Below the pieces are notes generated by a model, which was given only the letters and a program-made list of their open reading frames with translations, was not told where the DNA came from and made no database searches. A program made the translations under genes and the position numbers. Shown piece by piece: positions 34,193 through 42,340 of a stretch of 64,000 bases of DNA. Each line of letters opens with the position of its first letter. Position 1 is the stretch's first letter. Source of the stretch: Geothrix sp. (GTDB lineage: Bacteria; Acidobacteriota; Holophagae; Holophagales; Holophagaceae); contig JAGRPP010000030.1 in assembly GCA_019449415.1 (NCBI GenBank), forward strand, positions 1 through 64,000, given 5' to 3'.

Positions 34193-35335
34193 GTGGCCGA
34201 AGCGATCCATTGCCCCAGCTGCTCCACCCGCTACCGCCTCCGTCCCGAGCGGCTCCGACCGGCCATCCGCCGGGCCCGGTGCTTCTCCTGTGGTGGCGTG
34301 TTTCCCGTGGGTGACATCGTGGCCCGCCTGCTGACGCCAGCGGCAACCCCTGATTTCGACCTCGGAGCAGGCCTCGAATCCGGCCTCGAATCTCACCTGG
34401 GCTCCGAGCTGGGGGACCTCGCTGACTTCCAGCCCTCGGAGGCGCCCCCCTCCCTCACCCTGGGCGACCTGGAGGGTGCGGACGCGGAGATTCTCGAGAA
34501 GACCCTCGTGGACACCCCCGCCGCCCTGCCCGAGGCCAAGCAGGCCGCAGCGCCCGAGACGGCACCCGACTTGGCGCTTGGGACCGCACCCGCGGCCCCG
34601 CCCTTCCCCCCCGAGATCACCGAGACCACGCTGTCCGGCTACACCTCCGCCCGGGACGCCATCGACAAGCTGTTCGGCGACGCCCCGGCCCAGCCCTCGG
34701 GTCTGAAGATCACCAAGGATTCGTCCGCCATGGACATGGAGGCCACCCTCACCGCCCTGGAAGCCACCCTGGGCGGCGGTGAGGTCCCCGCCTCCCCCAC
34801 CGAGGGCGACTCGGCAGGCGACGGCCCCACCGCCTTCGGGCACCCGGTCGAGGGCGTCCAGGCTGCTTCCAGCACCACCGTGCGCCTCACCCAGGAGGAC
34901 CTCCGGGCCGCCTTGGCCGTCACGCCTCAGGAGCCTGCGGCCTTCCGGTCCCCCGAAGCGGTGCCGGTTCCCGAAGAACGCAAGGAGGCCGTGCCCTCGA
35001 CGCCGTCCCTCTCCCCCTCGGACCTGGTCTCGACCTCGCTACCCACGGATGCGGGCGCCGAGCTCCTGCGCCTGAAGATCGGCGAGGAGATCTACCCCGG
35101 GCTCACCATGTCCCAGATCATCGCCTGGGTGGAGGAAGGCCGCATCCTGGAGAACCACCTGGTGGCCCGGCAGCACAGCGAGAACTGGCTGGAGGCCCAC
35201 AAGGTTCCGGGCCTGCGTCCGGTCTTTGAGCGCCTCCGCCGCGAGCGCAGCAGCGGTGCTCCTTCCCTGGATTCCCCGGTCATGGAGATCGCCCCCAAGA
35301 AGAGCCTCTTCGGCGGCCTCTTCGGCAAGAACTGA
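34193..35335 (+). CDS. Zinc-ribbon / GYF-like domain protein
   Basis: The product is 380 aa from GTG 34193 with AGGAG 6 bases upstream. An N-terminal MJ0042-type zinc ribbon (HCPSCSTRYRL ... RCFSCGGVF) is followed by a long acidic, Ala/Pro-rich, low-complexity stretch (~50-280). The C-terminal ~80 residues (LRLKIGEEIYPGLTMSQIIAWVEEG) resemble a GYF_2-type domain. A conserved KKSLFGGLFGKN end follows. Proteins of this layout are common in deltaproteobacteria and Acidobacteria; function unknown. Confidence 0.7.
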   Translation: MAEAIHCPSCSTRYRLRPERLRPAIRRARCFSCGGVFPVGDIVARLLTPAATPDFDLGAGLESGLESHLGSELGDLADFQPSEAPPSLTLGDLEGADAEILEKTLVDTPAALPEAKQAAAPETAPDLALGTAPAAPPFPPEITETTLSGYTSARDAIDKLFGDAPAQPSGLKITKDSSAMDMEATLTALEATLGGGEVPASPTEGDSAGDGPTAFGHPVEGVQAASSTTVRLTQEDLRAALAVTPQEPAAFRSPEAVPVPEERKEAVPSTPSLSPSDLVSTSLPTDAGAELLRLKIGEEIYPGLTMSQIIAWVEEGRILENHLVARQHSENWLEAHKVPGLRPVFERLRRERSSGAPSLDSPVMEIAPKKSLFGGLFGKN

Positions 35336-35336
35336 C

Positions 35337-35837
35337 ATGCAGATACTCGCCCTCGCCGCCCTGCTCGCCCTGCCCCAGGCCACCTCAACCCAGCCGGCGC
35401 CCCCGGCGGCGGTCGCCCCCGCTTCCGCCCCCATCTCCGCCCCTGAGGCCTCGCTCTCGTTCTACTCCGAGAGCTTCGCCTTCGCCTGGGACCGCATGAT
35501 CCCCCTCACGGTGAACCTCGATGGCCTCAAGGTGACCCGCATCTTCTTCAACAAGCGCGTGGTGGAACCCGGCTTCTTCAACCTCCTCAAGGGCGCCGAG
35601 TTCGGTACCCGGGCCCAGGTGGAGGTGACCAACACGGGCAAGTATCCGAAGATCCCCGGCTTCGCCGTGGCCGTCCTCGACAAGGACGGGAAGCTTCTGG
35701 GCGCGGCCTCCGGCGGCACCAAGGTCGGCACCATCAAGCCGGGCGAAACCGAGACCTTCGACCTGAACTTCACCCAGGTGAAGGAGCGCCTCGCCAAGGG
35801 CGACCGGTTCCTGCTGACCATCGAACTCAGGAACTAA
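35337..35837 (+). CDS. Exported hypothetical protein (166 aa)
   Basis: It begins one base after the zinc-ribbon gene stop. An N-terminal signal peptide (MQILALAALLALPQAT) and Pro/Ala spacer precede a beta-rich domain (~55-165) with VEVTNTGKYPKIPGFAVAVLD and a C-terminal KGDRFLLTIELRN. The layout resembles exported immunoglobulin-like domains. No family is assigned. It converges on rfaE1 with a 4-base overlap. Confidence 0.6.
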   Translation: MQILALAALLALPQATSTQPAPPAAVAPASAPISAPEASLSFYSESFAFAWDRMIPLTVNLDGLKVTRIFFNKRVVEPGFFNLLKGAEFGTRAQVEVTNTGKYPKIPGFAVAVLDKDGKLLGAASGGTKVGTIKPGETETFDLNFTQVKERLAKGDRFLLTIELRN

Positions 35838-36838
35838 TTCGCCTCTTGCTCGTGGTAGTGGGCGAGGATCTCCGCCGGCGTGGCGGTGGCCGTGCCCACC
35901 TTGGCGACCACCACGCCCGCGGCGGCGTTGGCCAGCATGGCGGCTTCGCGCCAGTCCGCGCCCGCGGCCACGGCGGCGCCGAAGGCGGCGATGACCGTGT
36001 CGCCTGCGCCACTCACATCGAAGACCTCCCGGGCCTCCGTGGGCACCATCCAGGGGGCCGCATGGTCCCCGTCCGGCGCGAAGAGGGCCATGCCCCGCTC
36101 GCTGCGCGTGACCAGCAGGCCCCTCAGGCCCAGCTCGGCCATGATGGTGCGACCTGCTTCAGCCACCTCCGCATCGGTCCGGGCCGGCGCGTGGGCCAGC
36201 TCCGAGGCCTCCTTGGTGTTGGGTGTCATGAGCGTGGCGCCCCGGTACAGGGCCTTGTGCGCGGGCTTGGGATCCACGATCCAGGGCAGGTTCCGCGCGG
36301 TGCAGAGCTCCCGCACCGCCTCCATGACAGACTCGTTCACGGCGCCCTTGGCGTAGTCGGACACGATGAGGGCCGAGGCCTCGCCCAGGGCGCGGTCCAG
36401 ACGGTCCTTGAGGCCCAGCAGCACGGCGGCTTCCCTCGGTCCGGATTCCTCTCGGTCGATGCGGAGCATCTGCTGCTGCTGGCCGATGACGCGGGTCTTG
36501 ATGATGGTGGGCCGGGAGGCATCCAGCACCAGGCCCGAGATGGAGATGCCCAGGCGGCCCAGCAGGCCGAGCACCCGATCCCCCGCCACATCCTTCTGCA
36601 GGGTGCCGATGAGGAGGGGCTCCGCGCCCAGGGCCTTGAGGTTGGCCGCCACATTGGCCGCGCCGCCCAGCACGGCGTGCTCCCGCACCACGCGCACGAT
36701 GGGCACGGGCGCCTCCGGCGAGATGCGACTCACTTCGCCGAACAGGTACTCGTCCAGCATCACATCGCCCAGCACGGCCACCTTGCGGCCTTCCATGCGC
36801 CGGAGCAGCGATTCGGCCTGGACCCGGTCGAGCCTCAT
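35834..36838 (-). CDS. rfaE1: D-glycero-beta-D-manno-heptose 7-phosphate kinase
   Basis: The product is 334 aa. It is a PfkB-family kinase: N-terminal GDVMLDEYLFG and GGAANVAANL, C-terminal DVSGAGDTVIAAF with catalytic Asp. Length and motifs match the kinase half of HldE/RfaE (no nucleotidyltransferase half). It phosphorylates heptose-7-phosphate in ADP-heptose synthesis for lipopolysaccharide. It overlaps the Trm112-like gene by ATGA. Confidence 0.88.
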   Translation of the reverse strand: MRLDRVQAESLLRRMEGRKVAVLGDVMLDEYLFGEVSRISPEAPVPIVRVVREHAVLGGAANVAANLKALGAEPLLIGTLQKDVAGDRVLGLLGRLGISISGLVLDASRPTIIKTRVIGQQQQMLRIDREESGPREAAVLLGLKDRLDRALGEASALIVSDYAKGAVNESVMEAVRELCTARNLPWIVDPKPAHKALYRGATLMTPNTKEASELAHAPARTDAEVAEAGRTIMAELGLRGLLVTRSERGMALFAPDGDHAAPWMVPTEAREVFDVSGAGDTVIAAFGAAVAAGADWREAAMLANAAAGVVVAKVGTATATPAEILAHYHEQEAN

Positions 36839-37002
36839 GGCTGCACTTTCTTCGCCTGATCCACCAGCATCACGGGGATCCCGTCCTCGATGGGGTAGAG
36901 CAGTCCGCAACTCTGGCAGTGAAGTCCCTCCGCCTTCTCCAGCAGGTCGCCGTGGCAGGCCGGACAGCAGAGGATCTCGAGGAGACGGGGATCGAGCGGC
37001 AT
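36835..37002 (-). CDS. Trm112-like / YcaR-type small zinc-binding protein (55 aa)
   Basis: A short gene with start ATG 37002 and stop overlapping the rfaE1 ATG. It reads MPLDPRLLEILCCPAC near the start, then CQSCGLLYPIEDGIPVMLVD: two CxxC pairs and the LLYPI(E/R)DGIP motif of the UPF0434/Trm112 family. Homologues often sit in lipid-A gene clusters, and here it is coupled to a heptose kinase. The function of bacterial members is uncertain. Confidence 0.9.
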   Translation of the reverse strand: MPLDPRLLEILCCPACHGDLLEKAEGLHCQSCGLLYPIEDGIPVMLVDQAKKVQP

Positions 37003-37011
37003 GGGGGTAGC

Positions 37012-38136
37012 TTATCGGAATTGGCTCGACCCCGGGGCCGGCTCCCTTCCGGCGGGCAGGTCGAGGGGCCTGCCCAGGAACAGGGTGCCCCGCACCACGC
37101 CCCGCAGGGTGTTCGCCAGGATGTAGAGCCAGAGGCCGACCAGCGTGGCCGTCAGGAGGAGGGCGTAGCCCCGCGTGAGGGGGGATGGGAAGCGCAGAGC
37201 GATCTTCTGGCTGCCGATGGTGTAGGCGGCCAGGGGGAACACGAAGGCCCACCAGCCCAGGCTGAACGGAATTCCGCCGCGGCGGATCTGGTGGATGCAG
37301 ATGATCAGGATGATGGCCAGGATCCACATGCCGAAGCCCCAGAGGGTGGCGGCGCCGACGGAGAAGAGCCCAGTTTCGGTGACGATCCCAAGGCTCCGGG
37401 CATGGGCGCCCAGGTCCAAGAGGCAGCTCACCGCCAGCCCCGCCGCGCTCAGGAAGATGCCGAAGGTGGGTGTCGTTTCCGCCGGTGGCAGGGGGTGCTG
37501 CGCCAGCCGGACGAAGATGATGGCGCCGATGAACAGGAAGAGGAAGAAGCCGATGCCCAGCATCGCGGCGTTGACGGCGAAGATCGTCAGGCACCAGTCC
37601 GGCCGGAACAGGAGGGCCTGTCCCAGCACCGGGTTGCCCAGAAGCAGCAAGGCCATGTTGGCGATGGGCGCCATGATCCAGGAGAAGTTCATGGTCTCGG
37701 GATCGGGCGGCGCCTCGGCACGGATGAACCGGAAGGTCGTGAAGAGGGTGAAGAAGGCCACGCCGGCGACGGCGATGACCCAGCAGGCGAGCATCAGCCC
37801 GAAGGCCCACGCCCGGTCCAGGTAGGCTCCCCAGATCAGGTGGATGTTCGTGCCCAGGATGACGGTGGCCACGGGCATCGTGACGAAGAAGTTCGACGAG
37901 ACGGGATGGTGGAGGTCGCGCCGCACATAGTCGAAGTGGCGCACCCAGCGGAGCAGCCACGGAATCAGCACGATGAAGAATCCGACATCGGCCAGGGCCG
38001 CCACGACCAGGCTCGATCGCCACAGGCCCGGGACCTGGCCCTCCCAGAGGAACAGGATGTTCGCCAGCCCCCCGGTGCCCATGATCACGGCGAACCAGCC
38101 CGGCGCGAAGTGCTTGATGGCGTGCTTTTCCTGCAT
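37012..38136 (-). CDS. TDT-family transporter (TehA/SLAC1-like)
   Basis: The product is 374 aa with about ten membrane helices. The N-terminal FAPGWFAVIMGTGGLAN and the central NFFVTMPVATVILGTN fit the tellurite-resistance/dicarboxylate (TDT) superfamily, to which SLAC1 anion channels and Mae1 belong. The substrate is not predictable from the sequence. Confidence 0.82.
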   Translation of the reverse strand: MQEKHAIKHFAPGWFAVIMGTGGLANILFLWEGQVPGLWRSSLVVAALADVGFFIVLIPWLLRWVRHFDYVRRDLHHPVSSNFFVTMPVATVILGTNIHLIWGAYLDRAWAFGLMLACWVIAVAGVAFFTLFTTFRFIRAEAPPDPETMNFSWIMAPIANMALLLLGNPVLGQALLFRPDWCLTIFAVNAAMLGIGFFLFLFIGAIIFVRLAQHPLPPAETTPTFGIFLSAAGLAVSCLLDLGAHARSLGIVTETGLFSVGAATLWGFGMWILAIILIICIHQIRRGGIPFSLGWWAFVFPLAAYTIGSQKIALRFPSPLTRGYALLLTATLVGLWLYILANTLRGVVRGTLFLGRPLDLPAGREPAPGSSQFR

Positions 38137-38302
38137 CCGAACTCCCTTGCACCCGTCTTCGCCGCGCCTGCGAACCCGTCCCTTCCGGGTGGCGCAGGGA
38201 ATCGGCTGGAAGACTGCAGCCCCCCGGTTCGCAGCCTCTGCCCGGGTGCCACCCGCACGGCATGAGAAACTTCTACCTTAGCCCTTCCGGAAAGCCCCGG
38301 CC

Positions 38303-39376
38303 ATGACTCATCACGCCCTCGAAAACCTCAACATCGATGCCTTCGACCGGATGCCCTCTCCGGCGGAAGTCCACGCGGCCCTCCCCGTCCCGGACGCCGT
38401 GGCCGACACCGTGGCCGCCGGGCGCCGGGACCTTCAGCGCATCCTCATGCGCGAAGACCCCCGCCTCCTGGTGGTGGTGGGGCCGTGCAGCATCCACGAC
38501 CCCGCGGCGGGGCTCGAGTACGCGGCCCGGCTCAAGGCCCTGTCCGACGAAGTCTCAGACGCGCTCCTGCTGGTGATGCGGGTCTATTTCGAGAAGCCGC
38601 GCACCTCCACCGGCTGGAAGGGCTACATCAACGACCCGCGGATGGACGATTCCTTCCACATCGAGGAGGGGATGCGGAAGGCCCGGGAGTTCCTGCTGCG
38701 CATCGGGGAGATCGGTCTGCCCACCGCCACGGAGGCCCTGGACCCCAACACGCCCCAGTACATCGGCGACCTCATTGCCTGGACGGCCATCGGGGCCCGG
38801 ACTTCGGAATCCCAGACCCACCGGGAGATGTCCAGCGGCCTGTCCACGCCCGTGGGCTTCAAGAACGCCACGGACGGTGACCTGGGCGCCGCCGTGAACG
38901 CCATCCTCTCGGCCGCCCGTCCCCACAGCTTCCTGGGCCTCAACGACCAGGGCTCCGCCGCCATCGTGCGGACCCGGGGGAATGCCCACGGCCACCTGGT
39001 GCTGCGCGGCGGCGGGGGCCGCCCCAACTACGACACCGTCAGCATCGCCCTGGCCGAGGCTGCCCTGCGCAAGGCAGGACTGCCCGAAAACATCGTGGTG
39101 GACTGCTCCCACGCGAACAGCCACAAGAATCCCCGGCTCCAGCCCCTGGTCTTCCTGGACTGCGCCCACCAGATCCTCCGCGGCAACCGCTCCATCGTCG
39201 GGCTGATGGTGGAGAGCTTTCTCGAGGAGGGCAGCCAGCCCATTCCCGCCGACCTCGCCACCCTGCGCTACGGCTGCTCCGTGACGGATGCCTGCCTCGG
39301 CTGGGAGGCTACGGCCACCCTGCTCCGGGAAGCCCGGGACCTGCTGAAAGAAGCCCTGCCGAAACGCCGTGGATGA
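38303..39376 (+). CDS. 3-deoxy-7-phosphoheptulonate (DAHP) synthase, class I
   Basis: The product is 357 aa, the usual length for AroF/G/H. VVVGPCSIHDP (metal/PEP region), YFEKPRTSTGWKG, SHANSHKNP and SVTDACLGWEAT are present. It condenses PEP and erythrose 4-phosphate in the first step of aromatic amino-acid synthesis. Which feedback class it belongs to cannot be told here. Confidence 0.9.
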   Translation: MTHHALENLNIDAFDRMPSPAEVHAALPVPDAVADTVAAGRRDLQRILMREDPRLLVVVGPCSIHDPAAGLEYAARLKALSDEVSDALLLVMRVYFEKPRTSTGWKGYINDPRMDDSFHIEEGMRKAREFLLRIGEIGLPTATEALDPNTPQYIGDLIAWTAIGARTSESQTHREMSSGLSTPVGFKNATDGDLGAAVNAILSAARPHSFLGLNDQGSAAIVRTRGNAHGHLVLRGGGGRPNYDTVSIALAEAALRKAGLPENIVVDCSHANSHKNPRLQPLVFLDCAHQILRGNRSIVGLMVESFLEEGSQPIPADLATLRYGCSVTDACLGWEATATLLREARDLLKEALPKRRG

Positions 39377-39424
39377 GCCACGCAACGGTGCGCGGGCTGG
39401 TGCACGGCCCGGTGCTCCACGCCC

Positions 39425-42130
39425 CTACCAGAGCCCCTCCACCAGGTAGAGGGCGCTGAGTTTGCGGTCGTAGGTGAAGGCGAAGGCCTTTCCGTCGGGC
39501 GTGGCGTAGGCCGTCCGCGTCTGCAGGTAGCCCGCGGCATCAGGTGGCGTGAAGCGGTGGATCTCCACCCGCTTCCCCGTAACGGGGTCCAGGCGGTGGA
39601 TCGTCACCGGCAGGAGGGAGAGTTCCGGGCGGACGAAGAGGCTCTGTCCATCCGCCGCCCAGCTGATGAGCCGTTCCTCCGCCTGGACTCCCCGGATGGG
39701 CACGGGCTTCCCGCCATCGACCGGCAGAATGAACCAAGCCTTGCGGTCGCTCGTGATGAAGAGCCGCTTCCCGTCGGAGGACAGGGGACTGCTGCCCACG
39801 ATGTTGTGGCCGAAGCCCTCCTCGGTGATGGCCCGGGGCTCACCGCCCTTGAGCTCCACCAGGTAGTACTTCAGCCCCTGGGCCCCCTCGCTTCCCTGGA
39901 AGAGCGCGCGATGGCCGTCCGGCAGGAGGAAGGCGCACCCGACCGCCCGGAACCGCTGGGGCAGGGGCACCACGACGGGCCGGTCCAGCCCCACGGACAG
40001 GAACACCAGGCAGGGCCTGGGTGAAGCGGGGTCCAGGACGGCCGCGGGATCCAGGCCCGCCTTCAGGAGCCCCGTGGTCACGCCGGTGTCGAGGTCCTTC
40101 GGGCTGAGCCCGTTGAGGTTCAGCTGAATCCAGCGCGCGCCCAGGGAGAATCCGTAGGGGTTGCCCTTGGCCAGCTTCAAGGCCGGTCCGCCCGCGAAGT
40201 CCGCAAGATAGGTCTCATCCAGGGCGGTTCCCCCATCCAAGGCTGGCGATTCGAGCAGGAGCAGCCGCCTACCATCCGGGCTCAGCCCCTGGACCTGGGT
40301 GCCTCCGCGGACTGAGCGTTCCTGGTGGGTCAGCTCTCCTGCCCGCTGCACCAGCACGCCGCGCCGCACCTGATGGTTGGCCAGGAGGACCCGCCCATCG
40401 GAAAAGACATCCATGAGCTGCTTGGAGCCGTCCCCGCGCCACAGGAGCCGCGCCGGAGAGCCTGGCCGAACGGACCACAGGGCCGTCTGATCCGCCTGGA
40501 GTTCGCTCAGCCACAGGTCGTTCCCGGGCCCCCAGGCCAGCCCGGTAAGGGTGTCGCCGAACCCGTCTCCCGGCTTTTCGAACACCACGATCCGCCGGCC
40601 CTCCCGGTCCAGCAGCACGACCTTGGCGCTTCCATCCTGGGTCTCGACCATGGCCATCCGGTCCCCCCCCGGGGCAAGCCGGATGAGCTTGGCGGTGTGG
40701 CTGATGCCATTGGATTCAAAGGCCGCCCGCCCGATCGGAAACTCCAGCCGGCCCCGTTGGGCATCGTCGCTGGTCAGCAGAGCCAGGCCCTGGCCATCCC
40801 AGGCCGCCTCCAGCACATCCGCCTGGAGGTCCCGCAACGCCCCTCCGCCCGCGGGCACCCGGGCGAGGGTGCCGCGGTAGCGCCCCAGCAGCCAGCGGCG
40901 GGGATGCCGGATCAGGGCCAGGTCATTGTTCCCGGACACGCCGACCAGCAGGGCATCCTTCAACCCCAGCGGCTTGGGTTCCAGACTTCGGGGGTCGATG
41001 ACGAAGATCTCCGAATCGCCGCCTCCGAGCCTCGCCGAGAAGAAGATGGTCTTGCCGTCGGGCCCGAAGAAGGCGGATTCCACGGTTCCCGGCGTGAAGA
41101 AGAGCCGCTGGAAGGCGGGCGCCGGCAGCGCCGCCGGGGTGCCGCGGAAGGCCCAGGCGAGCGCGCCCCCGGCCAGGGCGGCCAGGGCCAGGGCGGCGCC
41201 CACGAAGACCGGGCGGCGCCAGACCGGCCACCGGAGCCCCGGGCCCCAGGCGGGGAGGGGACTCGCCATGGACAGGGGGGCCTCCAGCCCGAAGGCCAGG
41301 TCCTTCATGTTCTGGAACCGGTCCTGGGGGCGCTTCTCCAGACAGCGGAAGACGAGCCGGTCCAGCCCGGGGACCAGGGCGCCCCGGAGACCCTCGAGCT
41401 CCGGCGGCGCATCCCGGAGGATGGCTGAGAAGGTTTCGGCGCCGCTGGGTCCGACAAAAGGCCGCCGTCCTGTGAGCATCTCGAAGAGCACCACCCCCAG
41501 GCTGAAGATGTCCGAGCGGGTGTCCGCCGGCTCGCCCCGCACCTGCTCGGGGCTCATGTAGCCCACCGTCCCGATGAGCATTCCGGCTTCGCTGAGCTCC
41601 GTCGGATGCTCGGATCCGGGCCTCAGGGTCGCCATCTGGCCGCGCCCGGATTCCAGCGTCTTGGCCAGTCCGAAGTCCAACACCTTGACCTGGCCATCCT
41701 CGGTGATGAAGACATTGTCCGGCTTCAGGTCCCGGTGGATGATGCCCTTCTCGTGGGCGGCCCCCACGCCACGGGCGATCTGGATGGCCCACTCCACGGC
41801 CTTCCGGGGAGGCACGGCGCCATCCCTCAGGATCTCCCGGAGGCTGCTTCCCTCCAGCAGCTCCATCACGGCGTAGGCCCGGCTGCCATCCCAGCCGAAA
41901 TCGAAGATGCCCAGGATGTTGGGATGGGAGAGGGCCGCCACCGCCTTGGCCTCGCGCTCGAAGCGGGCCCGGGTCCTGGGGTCCTGGTAGAGCGCCTGGG
42001 GCAGCACCTTGATGGCCACGAAACGGTCCAGTTTCGGATCGTGGGCCTTGAAGACCTCCCCCATGCCACCGGAACCCAGGGGGTTCAGGATCTCGTAGGG
42101 GCCGATGCGGGTTCCAGGGGTGGGGTGCAT
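39425..42130 (-). CDS. Membrane Ser/Thr protein kinase with beta-propeller sensor
   Basis: The product is 901 aa from ATG 42130 (longer TTG start at 42196 is less likely). The kinase domain (~8-285) has GSGGMGEVFKA, VAIKVL, HRDLKPDNVF and DFGLAK. One membrane helix follows (~310-330), then ~570 residues of WD40/TolB-like propeller repeats outside the membrane. Eukaryotic-like kinases of this layout are common in Acidobacteria and myxobacteria. The target is unknown. Confidence 0.88.
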   Translation of the reverse strand: MHPTPGTRIGPYEILNPLGSGGMGEVFKAHDPKLDRFVAIKVLPQALYQDPRTRARFEREAKAVAALSHPNILGIFDFGWDGSRAYAVMELLEGSSLREILRDGAVPPRKAVEWAIQIARGVGAAHEKGIIHRDLKPDNVFITEDGQVKVLDFGLAKTLESGRGQMATLRPGSEHPTELSEAGMLIGTVGYMSPEQVRGEPADTRSDIFSLGVVLFEMLTGRRPFVGPSGAETFSAILRDAPPELEGLRGALVPGLDRLVFRCLEKRPQDRFQNMKDLAFGLEAPLSMASPLPAWGPGLRWPVWRRPVFVGAALALAALAGGALAWAFRGTPAALPAPAFQRLFFTPGTVESAFFGPDGKTIFFSARLGGGDSEIFVIDPRSLEPKPLGLKDALLVGVSGNNDLALIRHPRRWLLGRYRGTLARVPAGGGALRDLQADVLEAAWDGQGLALLTSDDAQRGRLEFPIGRAAFESNGISHTAKLIRLAPGGDRMAMVETQDGSAKVVLLDREGRRIVVFEKPGDGFGDTLTGLAWGPGNDLWLSELQADQTALWSVRPGSPARLLWRGDGSKQLMDVFSDGRVLLANHQVRRGVLVQRAGELTHQERSVRGGTQVQGLSPDGRRLLLLESPALDGGTALDETYLADFAGGPALKLAKGNPYGFSLGARWIQLNLNGLSPKDLDTGVTTGLLKAGLDPAAVLDPASPRPCLVFLSVGLDRPVVVPLPQRFRAVGCAFLLPDGHRALFQGSEGAQGLKYYLVELKGGEPRAITEEGFGHNIVGSSPLSSDGKRLFITSDRKAWFILPVDGGKPVPIRGVQAEERLISWAADGQSLFVRPELSLLPVTIHRLDPVTGKRVEIHRFTPPDAAGYLQTRTAYATPDGKAFAFTYDRKLSALYLVEGLW

Positions 42131-42293
42131 GGATTCGCGGCGAAAAAGGACGCGGAGGAGGACCGGGCGGACGGGAAAGCCAGGTTCCTCACCCAACCCA
42201 TCTGAGGATCAGGCTCTCAGGGTGACACGGTTTCGCGGGGGGCCACCCGGGCCCAGGAACCCCGGTGGAGCAGCCGTGCTCCAGGTCACAAAG

Positions 42294-42326
42294 GGAAAGG
42301 GGGGCGCCTCCGGCGCCCCCCTTTCC
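42294..42326. terminator. Terminator downstream of the Fe-S oxidoreductase gene
   Basis: A 15-bp perfect stem GGAAAGGGGGGCGCC/GGCGCCCCCCTTTCC with loop TCC. It follows the gene on the - strand. Confidence 0.85.
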
Positions 42327-42340
42327 TGTCAGCCATCCGG